Shown here: piece after piece, positions 1-6,162 of the stretch
How the letters are laid out: each line of letters opens with the position of its first letter
Numbering within the stretch: the first letter of the stretch is position 1
Assembly: GCA_009778255.1 (NCBI GenBank)
Contig: WRKD01000174.1
Coordinates: 1 to 12,702, forward strand
Direction: 5' to 3'
DNA length: 12,702 bases
From: Bacillota bacterium
GTDB taxonomy: Bacteria > Bacillota > Dehalobacteriia > UBA4068
Notes under the pieces: model-generated
Told to the model about the DNA's origin: nothing
Seen by the model: the letters and a program-made list of their open reading frames with translations, nothing else
Database searches by the model: none
Program-made: the position numbers and the translations under genes

Positions 1-3
1 GGG

Positions 4-25
4 ATTGCGGCGCGAAGGCCGCAAT
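4..25. repeat. Short perfect inverted repeat (hairpin)
   Basis: ATTGCGGC (4-11) and GCCGCAAT (18-25) are perfect reverse complements around a six-base loop. No T-run follows, so it is not a convincing terminator. The form, GCGG stem then CCGCAA, recurs at 2467-2483 and 7579-7622, which suggests a dispersed intergenic element. The rest of the stretch to base 89 shows nothing I can identify. Confidence 0.45.
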
Positions 26-89
26 GACGAGAAAATGATAGTTACGCTAATTTGGCAGAGTTGTAAAGCTAGTTTTTAGAGGCGCCCTA

Positions 90-496
90 ATGAGAATTCA
101 TACAAAAATTATATCGATATAAGAGAGATGTATTTAGAAGAAAACATAGATATTTTTCTAGATGAAAACATTGATGTTTACATGGAAAAATATTATGATT
201 TATTCTTTGAAAGGTATACTGAAATGTTTCTGGAAGATCTAGCCGATAGCTTATTAGAAAAATCGGTTATAAACAAAGAGTGTATTATATCAAATGAAAA
301 AAGTGCAAAACAATATGCGCTGCTTATATATGATGAAGATATGACTGATTGGGAACGAGAACTTGATATTTGGGTAAAATATTATGAAAAATATGGGCTA
401 TGGGTTGCAAATCTGAAATACCCGCCAACAATGATTGACGGGCTATCTTTCATTATATTTCAGGCAAAAGATGGCAAGGTTGTATATTATGAATAA
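90..496 (+). pseudogene. Decayed copy of the lipoprotein immunity-like gene
   Basis: This is a damaged paralogue of the lipoprotein gene at 1194-1694. The ATG at 90 begins MRIHTKIISI and stops at 120-122, matching the MRFTSKIIII start of the intact copy. The rest resumes in another frame from about 128 and runs to the stop at 494-496, ending in the same FQAKDGKVVYYE sequence. From ATG to the shared EENID motif is 47 bases here and 141 in the intact copy, so 94 bases (not a multiple of three) are missing. Those encoded the hydrophobic signal segment, the lipobox cysteine and the linker. Over the shared part I count about two-thirds identity by hand. A 122-residue protein could start at ATG 128, but only weak GAGAG precedes it and it would stay in the cytoplasm. 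I infer a pseudogene, or at best an orphan cytosolic remnant; its original function is unknown. Confidence 0.75.
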
Positions 497-539
497 CAGG
501 CAATAAAAGGCCATTTAGTCACTTCTGCTTGGCACAACA

Positions 540-1190
540 TTGGATAGGACAAAAATAAACGAATTAGAGTTTTATAACTTAACAGAATGGATTAATCCAG
601 GCCCATTTGAAACAATGAATGATGCTGCCATACATTTTGCCAAGCAAAATATGTTAATTTCAGCAAACATGAACAAAGAATTTTCCGCATATATTTATAA
701 AGTTTATAGTAACGGTGAATACAAATACTATTATAGCAAAATTGTGATGTTAGGTTCTGCAGGAGGAGATATGCCAGGTCCCAGTGTTTGCGGCGTTCCA
801 GAAAATGGCACTTCTGTGGCATTAATACATACGCATTGTAGAACATCTAAAGAATCTGATTATAGGTTTTCTATTTACCCCGACAAAGATACAAATGACT
901 GGAAGGGTATTTGGAGCAGTGGGTATTTGGGTATGTATTTAGTAGCTGGTAATGGCACATTGCAGTATCTTCCCGCAAATGCAAAAAAATCTGATACAAT
1001 AGTTCAGGTTATTTCAACTGAAATGCCTATTATAGAAGGAGCCATGAAATATGAAGTTGGTTCAGAACAAATATATAAGGCTGTTGAGGTTGAGATTAAA
1101 AAGAAATGGTACAAGCGAATCTGGCCTTGGGTTACTGAAAAGACATATACTAATACTACATACAAGGCCGTAGATGAAGGAGGTAGGTAG
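540..1190 (+). CDS. DUF4329-like polymorphic toxin C-terminal domain (orphan tip)
   Basis: A 216-residue protein read from a TTG with no ribosome binding site; a stop at 516-518 closes the frame upstream. Residues about 22-150 resemble DUF4329, a domain found at the C-terminus of polymorphic toxins: NDAAIHFAKQ (27-36), EFSAYIYK (47-54), ALIHTHC (94-100), FS (110-111), D115/D117 and a GYLGMYLVAGNGTLQYL stretch (128 onward). The HxH...S...D arrangement recalls JAB/JAMM-like metal sites, but the S-to-D spacing is one residue longer than usual. There is no signal peptide, repeat region or delivery domain, so this is probably a toxin tip separated from its carrier rather than a complete secreted protein. 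The stop is 3 bases before a lipoprotein gene whose GGAGG lies inside the toxin's last codons, which suggests a coupled toxin-immunity pair. Family assignment is by eye; the toxic activity is not known to me. Confidence 0.6.
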   Translation: MDRTKINELEFYNLTEWINPGPFETMNDAAIHFAKQNMLISANMNKEFSAYIYKVYSNGEYKYYYSKIVMLGSAGGDMPGPSVCGVPENGTSVALIHTHCRTSKESDYRFSIYPDKDTNDWKGIWSSGYLGMYLVAGNGTLQYLPANAKKSDTIVQVISTEMPIIEGAMKYEVGSEQIYKAVEVEIKKKWYKRIWPWVTEKTYTNTTYKAVDEGGR

Positions 1191-1193
1191 ATA

Positions 1194-1694
1194 ATGAGAT
1201 TTACAAGTAAAATAATAATTATTGTATTTCTATCTTTGTTCAGTTTTTTTGCCGCATCTTGTACAAATGATTCTGATTTTTCAAAAGATATAGTAGCAGA
1301 AAAAATGGTTGAAAAATACCAAAAAATTGCTGCTGAAGAGAACATAGACATACTTACGGATGAAGGATTAACTATATTTATGGAACAATACTATGATATG
1401 TTTATGGAGGAATATACTGCTATATTTTTAGATGACTTAGCCGATAGCTTTATTAGTAAGCCTGTAATAAGTAAGAAACTGATGATTTCAAGCGAAGACT
1501 GTGCCAAACAATATGCTCAATTGCTTTATAATGAGGATCTTATAGATTGGGAACGTGACCTTGATATTTGGGTAAAGTATTATGAAGAATATGAACTTTG
1601 GGTCGCACGACTTAAGTATCCCCCAACTATGATACACGGCCTATCTGCTATTGTTTTTCAAGCTAAAGACGGTAAGGTTGTATATTATGAGTAA
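1194..1694 (+). CDS. Lipoprotein, candidate immunity protein for the upstream toxin tip
   Basis: A 166-residue protein starting at ATG 1194 behind GGAGG (1180-1184). Residues 1-22 form a lipoprotein signal peptide: Arg2/Lys6, a hydrophobic core from Ile7 to Phe19, then AASC with Cys23 as the likely lipidated residue. The mature part is acidic and probably helical, with paired Tyr and Trp residues (WERDLDIWVKYY) and a conserved tail LKYPPTMI...FQAKDGKVVYYE. I recognise no named family. Its place 3 bases after the DUF4329-like tip is typical of immunity genes, and membrane anchoring suggests protection at the cell surface or periplasm. A decayed duplicate lies at 90-496. The immunity role is inferred from context only; an unrelated lipoprotein is possible. 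Confidence 0.65.
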   Translation: MRFTSKIIIIVFLSLFSFFAASCTNDSDFSKDIVAEKMVEKYQKIAAEENIDILTDEGLTIFMEQYYDMFMEEYTAIFLDDLADSFISKPVISKKLMISSEDCAKQYAQLLYNEDLIDWERDLDIWVKYYEEYELWVARLKYPPTMIHGLSAIVFQAKDGKVVYYE

Positions 1695-1747
1695 TTATCA
1701 AACACATCCGTTGCCTTAAAACCGCGTTACCAGCAAAACCGTCCTAA

Positions 1748-2065
1748 TTGGCGTGGGATAAAACAAAACAACACGCTAATGACTTAATTTCTATGGCTAT
1801 AGATATAATTGCATTCCAAACAATGACGCTTGATGAAGCACAAAGCCATATAAGAAACAGAGATGGATATAACTCAACAATTATTTATAGATACGGGAAC
1901 GGTAATGGCACAAATTTAACTCAAAGACCACCCAAGGATAACAACGGTTTATCATATTTTACATATCCTGTAACTGATGATAGCGGAAGATGTACTGATG
2001 AGGAGGAAAAAAATGGATTTAAAGAAAATTCAAGAGGGGTTCACTCCAGTAGGTATACGTACTGA
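1748..2065 (+). pseudogene. Truncated polymorphic-toxin tip fragment
   Basis: The frame opens with TTG 1748, directly after an in-frame TAA and without a ribosome binding site, and reads about 70 toxin-like residues before losing resemblance to anything. The part containing IIYRYGNGNGTNLTQRPPKD and GLSYFTYP (about residues 44-74) resembles the entry segment of polymorphic-toxin tips carrying a YRYG...L.P...D..GLSF-like signature, as I recall it from Rhs/CDI-type toxins. After YFTYP the frame continues as a non-specific acidic and basic tail and overlaps the start of the Arr gene in another frame. No catalytic region remains, so I read this as a toxin remnant cut off by the recombination that placed the arr gene here. 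The family resemblance is from memory and weaker than for the tip at 540. Confidence 0.4.
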
Positions 2066-2465
2066 TGTACAAGATGAAGGGCCGTTCTACCACGGTACAA
2101 AAGCTGATTTAAAAATTGGCGATTCCTTGGAAGCAGGGTATAATTCTAACTTTGGTGAAGAAGAAAAATCAAAATTTATATATCTATCGGCAACAATGGA
2201 TGCCGCCATGTGGGGGGCTGAATTAGCTGTTGGAGAAGGCAAGGGCAGAATATACATTGTAGTACCTGTTGGAACAATAGATGATGACCCTAATCTTACG
2301 GATATGCGGTTTCCGGGTAATCCAACAAGATCGTACCGCTCACGAGAATCATTGCGTATTGTTGGCGAGGTGTTTGACTGGCAAGGGCATACAGTTGAAG
2401 AAATTAAAAAAATGCGTGATGGAATTGCAGAAGCAAAAAAACACGGATATGGAGTAATCAACTAA
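2013..2465 (+). CDS. arr: Rifamycin ADP-ribosyltransferase (Arr family)
   Basis: A 150-residue protein, the usual Arr length. Arr enzymes transfer ADP-ribose from NAD+ to the ansa-chain hydroxyl of rifamycins and inactivate them in the cytoplasm. Family motifs are clear: FYHGTKADL (25-33), IYLSATMDAAMWGAELA (56-72), DDDPNLTDMRFPGNPT (90-105) and SYRSRESLRIVGEV (107-120). His27, Tyr57 and Asp92 correspond, at a constant offset of eight, to the NAD-site residues His19, Tyr49 and Asp84 of the Mycobacterium smegmatis enzyme as I recall them, so the active site looks intact. I chose ATG 2013 because AGGAGG (2001-2006) lies six bases upstream; an in-frame ATG at 1977 has no such site. The gene lies among toxin-tip remnants, suggesting acquisition with mobile DNA. 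No dedicated promoter is obvious. Function on rifamycins is inferred from the family. Confidence 0.9.
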   Translation: MDLKKIQEGFTPVGIRTDVQDEGPFYHGTKADLKIGDSLEAGYNSNFGEEEKSKFIYLSATMDAAMWGAELAVGEGKGRIYIVVPVGTIDDDPNLTDMRFPGNPTRSYRSRESLRIVGEVFDWQGHTVEEIKKMRDGIAEAKKHGYGVIN

Positions 2466-2466
2466 A

Positions 2467-2481
2467 GCGGCTTACAGCCGC
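2467..2481 (+). repeat. Small GC hairpin after arr
   Basis: GCGGCT (2467-2472), loop TAC, AGCCGC (2476-2481) form a perfect six-pair hairpin two bases after the arr stop codon. There is no T-run, so termination here would be weak. CAAG follows it, as at the 7579-7633 repeats. Confidence 0.4.
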
Positions 2482-2560
2482 AAGTGTGGCCTATCGGAAT
2501 GATTGTGTGAACAGTTACCTATTTTCCCCTACTTCAAATAATATATCGCTTCTGATTATC

Positions 2561-2598
2561 GGGTGCTAGGCAAATATATTCTGCCTCGTACCCTTTTT
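2561..2598 (+). terminator. Intrinsic terminator closing the accessory region
   Basis: Bases 2561-2572 pair with 2582-2593 (GGGTGCTAGGCA against TGCCTCGTACCC) with one mismatch and one G-U pair. The nine-base loop is 2573-2581, and TTTTT follows at 2594-2598. This is a good Rho-independent terminator for transcripts arriving from arr, and it stops three bases before the fliD promoter. Confidence 0.8.
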
Positions 2599-2600
2599 GC

Positions 2601-2627
2601 TAAAGTTTAAGGCTAAAATTACGATTT
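2601..2627 (+). promoter_or_regulatory. Sigma-28 (FliA/SigD-type) promoter of the fliD operon
   Basis: TAAAGTTT (2601-2608), an 11-base spacer and TACGATTT (2620-2627). The -35 octamer is identical to the known flagellar sigma-28 consensus TAAAGTTT, the spacing matches, and the -10 keeps the CGAT core of GCCGATAA. It lies about 60 bases upstream of the fliD start codon, as expected for a late flagellar (class III) operon. Confidence 0.85.
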
Positions 2628-2687
2628 TTTATTATGAACGGATGGAATGAAAGATTCAAAGCCTTAATAAGCAAAGGAGTGTGTATT

Positions 2688-4325
2688 ATGGCTGTTAATT
2701 CCGTAGGCCCAACCAGGTTGTTTGGCCTTGCTTCCGGTATGGATACGGAAGCTTTAGTTAAAAGCTTGATGCGCTTAGAACAAATGAAACTCAACCGCGA
2801 TCTAAGAGCCAAGATCACGCTGCAATGGAGGCAGGAGGCCTTAAACAGTGTAGATGCCGATTTGAAGAATTTCCGCAATACTTTTCTAACCACCTTGGGC
2901 GATGCCGGTATGCTCAAAACCAATACTTATACAGCTTTTAAAGTAGAAACATCCGGAGCCAAAAAGGATGCTATAAGTGTAAGCGCCAATTCCGAAGCTT
3001 ATGCCGGTAAGCTTGTTTTAAATAAAATAACTCAATTGGCCGAAAGCGCCCAAGCAGAAAGCTTAAACCAGGTATCTGCCAATGGCACACAGCTGGCGGA
3101 GGGGAATTATGCTAAGTTGGGGGAATTGCAGTTTGCTAAAAAGCTGTTCATAGACCCCTCTAACGGGCGGGATATAGATGAAATATCTTTTAGTATCAAT
3201 GGCGAGACCTTTAATTTCAATAAAAACACGACCCTTCAGGAAATGCTTACCACAGTAAGCAACAGTAATGCCGGGGTTACTATGAGTTATAGCCGCTTAA
3301 GCGATGGTTTTATTATTAAAACCAAAGAAACTGGGCTTTATAAAGAAGATGGCAGCGAAAATGTACTTAATATTACAAATATTACAGGCAATGCCTTTGG
3401 TGCAAACAGCGCTTTTGCTATAGAAAGTTCCGATTTGGCAGGTGTAAGAACGGGTAATAATGCGGTTGCTTATATTAATGGTATACGTGTAGAACGTACA
3501 ACAAATACTTTCCGCATAGATGGCATACAGTATACGCTAAATTATGTTACGGGCATAGAAAGCTCTCATGAAAAGAATACCGGCAGGCTGGATGTAGCCG
3601 ACCCATTAAATGACCCGGCGAGTGAGGTAAGCATAACTTTAACAAAGGATATAGACAGTGCCTATGATAAAATAAAAGCCTTCATAGATGGCTATAACAC
3701 TGTAGTAAAAAAACTCTATGGCTTGATTAATGAAAAAAAAGACAGCAAATATTATGCCCTAACTGATGATGAAAAAGAGGGAATGACGGAAAAGCAGATA
3801 GAGCAATGGGAAAGCTTTGCCAAAAGCGGCTTATTGCGTAGCGACCGCGATATTCATAAATTATTAGACGAAATGCGCAGTGCTTTTTATAGTAAAGTCG
3901 CAGGTACAAATCTTTCGCCGCAAGATATAGGCTTGCGCACCGGCGATTATTATACCAGTGGCAAAGGTGAGATTATAATTGACGAAGTAGCTTTACGCGC
4001 GGCTTTAGAAAAAGATTCCGATACAGTGATGCGTGTGATGATGGGCGGGCCGGATGCAGAAAACTATGCCGAGCGGGGGCTTTTATATCGTTTAAATGAT
4101 GCCGTTAACGATTATACCCAACGCACCAAGTATATTACCATAGATAGCCTGGAGCGTAACTTATTCAGTATCAATAATAGAATTGAACAAATGGAAAAAA
4201 AGATGCGGAAAATAGAGGAAAAATACTATCTTCAGTTTGCAGCTATGGAAGACGCTATGGCTAAAATGAATTCTCAAAGCAATTGGCTCGATTCCGTTAT
4301 GGCAGGATTATTCAAACAATCATAA
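2688..4325 (+). CDS. fliD: Flagellar filament cap protein FliD (HAP2)
   Basis: FliD forms the cap at the filament tip, under which exported flagellin subunits fold and insert; in some bacteria it also helps adhesion. The 545-residue product begins with the family's FGLASGMDTEALV segment (12-24) and a helical region, carries a variable middle of beta-rich domains, and ends in a coiled coil (about 480-530) closing with NWLDSVMAGLFKQS. This matches the FliD_N/FliD_C layout and the usual length range. ATG 2688 is chosen because AGGAG (2675-2679) lies eight bases upstream; an in-frame ATG at 2634 lacks a binding site and would fall near the transcription start. First gene of the sigma-28 operon, followed by fliS after 16 bases. 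Confidence 0.96.
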   Translation: MAVNSVGPTRLFGLASGMDTEALVKSLMRLEQMKLNRDLRAKITLQWRQEALNSVDADLKNFRNTFLTTLGDAGMLKTNTYTAFKVETSGAKKDAISVSANSEAYAGKLVLNKITQLAESAQAESLNQVSANGTQLAEGNYAKLGELQFAKKLFIDPSNGRDIDEISFSINGETFNFNKNTTLQEMLTTVSNSNAGVTMSYSRLSDGFIIKTKETGLYKEDGSENVLNITNITGNAFGANSAFAIESSDLAGVRTGNNAVAYINGIRVERTTNTFRIDGIQYTLNYVTGIESSHEKNTGRLDVADPLNDPASEVSITLTKDIDSAYDKIKAFIDGYNTVVKKLYGLINEKKDSKYYALTDDEKEGMTEKQIEQWESFAKSGLLRSDRDIHKLLDEMRSAFYSKVAGTNLSPQDIGLRTGDYYTSGKGEIIIDEVALRAALEKDSDTVMRVMMGGPDAENYAERGLLYRLNDAVNDYTQRTKYITIDSLERNLFSINNRIEQMEKKMRKIEEKYYLQFAAMEDAMAKMNSQSNWLDSVMAGLFKQS

Positions 4326-4341
4326 AAATTGAGGTTTTAAT

Positions 4342-4755
4342 ATGCAGCAGCAGTTTCTATTAAAAAATCCCTACGAGACCTATCAAGAACAGGGAGTGCT
4401 GACAGCCGGGCCGATGGAGTTGATACTTATGCTCTATAACGGTTTGCGCAAAAATATGATATTAGCTCGGCGCGCTATGGAGCAACAAGATTTAGCAAAT
4501 GCCCATAATCGCTTAATGAAAGCCCAAAGTATTATCAACGAATTGATAAATAGCTTAGATATGAGTTTTGCGGTCTCCGCCGATTTATTGGCTATATATG
4601 AATTCATGATGCGGCAACTGGTGGAGGTAAATGTTACCAAAAACTCCGCCTCCATAGAGCCGCTATTGGAAATAGCAGAGATACTGCGCGATGCCTGGCA
4701 GCAGGTTAATAATATGCAAAAAGGCGGTTTGTATGAAGAAGAGGGGGAATTATAA
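4342..4755 (+). CDS. fliS: Flagellin export chaperone FliS
   Basis: FliS binds the C-terminal region of flagellin in the cytoplasm, prevents premature polymerisation and brings it to the FlhA export platform. The 137-residue helical protein shows the family start NPYETYQEQGVLTAGPMELILMLYNGL (9-35; Tyr11 and Tyr14 lie in the conserved YxxY-like segment) and a long helical repeat from about 45 to 130. GAGG (4331-4334) precedes ATG 4342. Its stop TAA shares one base with the next gene's ATG, so the two are probably translationally coupled. Position directly after fliD is the usual one. Confidence 0.95.
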   Translation: MQQQFLLKNPYETYQEQGVLTAGPMELILMLYNGLRKNMILARRAMEQQDLANAHNRLMKAQSIINELINSLDMSFAVSADLLAIYEFMMRQLVEVNVTKNSASIEPLLEIAEILRDAWQQVNNMQKGGLYEEEGEL

Positions 4756-5198
4756 TGGAAAACACTACCGACACCCATGTTAAACTACGCGAATTGCTTA
4801 GCGAACAGCGGCAATTGCTGACTCAGTTTTTACTTATTACACAGGAACAAACAAAGATCATCGCAGATGAAGATGAAGACGCATTGTTGCATAATTTAGA
4901 ACAGCGGCAGGCCATAATCAGAAAGGTGGACGATTTACAAAGTGAGTTTACGCCCTTATGGCAAACACATCTTATAAACGTCGATCAAGAACCTGCAATT
5001 GTTAATTTACAGGAAGAAATTGGTATTATTCTACGAGAAGCCACCGCTATAGACAATAAAAACCAAATGGTTGTGCGTGAGCGTATAGATTTTTTAGGCG
5101 AGCAAATGCGCCGCCTCAATAATACCAGAAAGGGCACAGAAGCATATATCAAGGGAACAGATACTTTTTTCGGCGGGTATGTGGATGAATGCCAATAA
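4755..5198 (+). CDS. FlgN/FliT-like flagellar export chaperone
   Basis: A 147-residue, almost wholly helical protein of the type that chaperones late flagellar substrates: FlgN for the hook-filament junction proteins FlgK/FlgL, FliT for FliD. Features seen are an N-terminal coiled coil with LRELLSEQRQLLTQFLLITQEQTKII (12-37), the pattern ALLHNLEQRQAIIRKVDDL (43-61) typical of FlgN-like proteins, and a C-terminal helix with NNTRKGTEAYI. The start overlaps the fliS stop by one base (TAATG). The sequence looks closer to FlgN, while the position after fliS is where many bacteria carry fliT, so I leave the symbol open. Binding FliD, FlgK/FlgL or several of these is possible. Confidence 0.7.
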   Translation: MENTTDTHVKLRELLSEQRQLLTQFLLITQEQTKIIADEDEDALLHNLEQRQAIIRKVDDLQSEFTPLWQTHLINVDQEPAIVNLQEEIGIILREATAIDNKNQMVVRERIDFLGEQMRRLNNTRKGTEAYIKGTDTFFGGYVDECQ

Positions 5199-5216
5199 TT
5201 ATAGGCTGGAAAAGGC

Positions 5217-5669
5217 ATGAAAATTCGCAATGTTCAAAATGCACAGCAAAGCATCTTTGGCCCAGCCGGCCCAGAGACAAAAGAGCTTGCGCTGGAAAAA
5301 TCTTTAATGTTCAGACGAACCTTAAGCGATTTGAGCGCTGAACATTATCAAAGATATATGATCAATTTGGTCAATAAGATTACTGAACAGGGAGAAAAAT
5401 TGGCAGAAAAAGCCGATATCCGGGAATTGCAAAGATATCGCGAGCTGATTTGCGAATTTACCAGAGAAATGGTCAGTAACAGCTATTCTTTTGAAAAAGA
5501 GAATTCTTATGAAGCGCGGCGGCGTCATAAAGTGTTTGCTACGATCAATAGAATAAACGCAAAACTTGAAGAACTGGCCCAGGATATTTTTTCTGCAGAA
5601 GCCGGTAATTTGGAAATTTTACATAAAGTGGATGATATTCGCGGCTTGATCCTCGATATTATGATGTGA
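5217..5669 (+). CDS. YaaR/DUF327 family protein
   Basis: A 150-residue protein resembling the DUF327 family, whose Bacillus subtilis member YaaR has about this length. Seen are a helical middle (LSAEHYQRYMINLVNKITEQGEKLAEKAD), the Tyr-containing RELICEFTREMV, the basic segment EARRRHKVFATINRINAKLEEL (about 99-120) and the characteristic ending EILHKVDDIRGLILDIMM. The family's function is poorly known; it often sits beside flagellar or chemotaxis genes. Start ATG 5217 has only weak upstream purines (GG at 5204-5205 or AAAGG at 5211-5215), so expression may depend on coupling to the previous gene, 18 bases away. Placement between a late-substrate chaperone gene and cheW suggests a motility-related role, by context only. 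Confidence 0.7.
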   Translation: MKIRNVQNAQQSIFGPAGPETKELALEKSLMFRRTLSDLSAEHYQRYMINLVNKITEQGEKLAEKADIRELQRYRELICEFTREMVSNSYSFEKENSYEARRRHKVFATINRINAKLEELAQDIFSAEAGNLEILHKVDDIRGLILDIMM

Positions 5670-5683
5670 GAAAGGGGAGTATT

Positions 5684-6151
5684 ATGGAAGCAATAGCTAT
5701 GGATGATTCGCTGATTATGGTTTCTGCCGAAGATGTGATGCGTGGTAAATATTTAGTTTTTTACGTGGGGGATAACGGCTTCGGTTTAGAGATTTCTTAT
5801 GTTACAGAAATAATCGGTATACAAAATATCACCCATGTGCCTCATACCCATCATTATATCAAAGGTATTATCAACTTGCGCGGTACCGTGGTGCCGGTAA
5901 TGGATATGCGTCTGCGTTTTTCTTTAGGTGAAATAGAGTATACAGATCGTACCTGCATTGTGGTTATCAACACGGATGATATTTGTATTGGATTAATTGT
6001 AGACGAGGTTTCCGAAGTTGTAGATATTGCGGATGAAAATATTCAACCACCTCCGCCTACCACCGGCGGTGGTATAAACAATTATATTCGGGCTATAGCC
6101 ACCGTGGGCGGGCATGTAAAGCAATTGCTGGATTTGGAAAAAATCTTTTAG
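5684..6151 (+). CDS. cheW: Chemotaxis coupling protein CheW
   Basis: CheW bridges the methyl-accepting receptors and the CheA kinase in the polar signalling array. The 155-residue product is a single CheW domain with a short N-terminal extension: KYLVFYVGDNGFGLEISYVTEII (22-44), the signature KGIINLRGTVVPVMD (60-74, with the conserved Arg66) and a C-terminal VGGHVKQLLDLEKIF. ATG 5684 follows AAAGGGGAG (5671-5679) closely; an in-frame GTG at 5666 overlaps the previous gene and lacks a site. A proline stretch PPPP (about 126-129) replaces the usual short loop near the C-terminus. No cheA or receptor gene is nearby, so this copy probably serves a kinase encoded elsewhere, co-expressed with late flagellar genes. 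Confidence 0.95.
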   Translation: MEAIAMDDSLIMVSAEDVMRGKYLVFYVGDNGFGLEISYVTEIIGIQNITHVPHTHHYIKGIINLRGTVVPVMDMRLRFSLGEIEYTDRTCIVVINTDDICIGLIVDEVSEVVDIADENIQPPPPTTGGGINNYIRAIATVGGHVKQLLDLEKIF

Positions 6152-6162
6152 GAGCGTGAGTT

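Noticed and set aside
4..25. Terminator for a gene left of the window
   Set aside because: A hairpin is present but no T-run follows, so it is listed as an inverted repeat only.
592..846. Open frame on the minus strand inside the toxin-tip gene
   Set aside because: No ribosome binding site, no recognisable motifs, and fully overlapped by a gene with family-like motifs on the plus strand. The other minus-strand frames (for example 1004-1351, 2087-2461, 4434-4778, 7789-8229, 8891-9319, 10564-11001) were rejected for the same reason.
1977..2012. Upstream in-frame ATG extension of Arr by 12 residues
   Set aside because: No ribosome binding site there, while AGGAGG sits six bases before ATG 2013, and the shorter protein matches the usual Arr length.
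5405..5420. GCCGATAT inside the yaaR-like gene as a sigma-28 -10 element
   Set aside because: No TAAA-type -35 at the right distance, and the bases are ordinary coding sequence (Ala-Asp-Ile).
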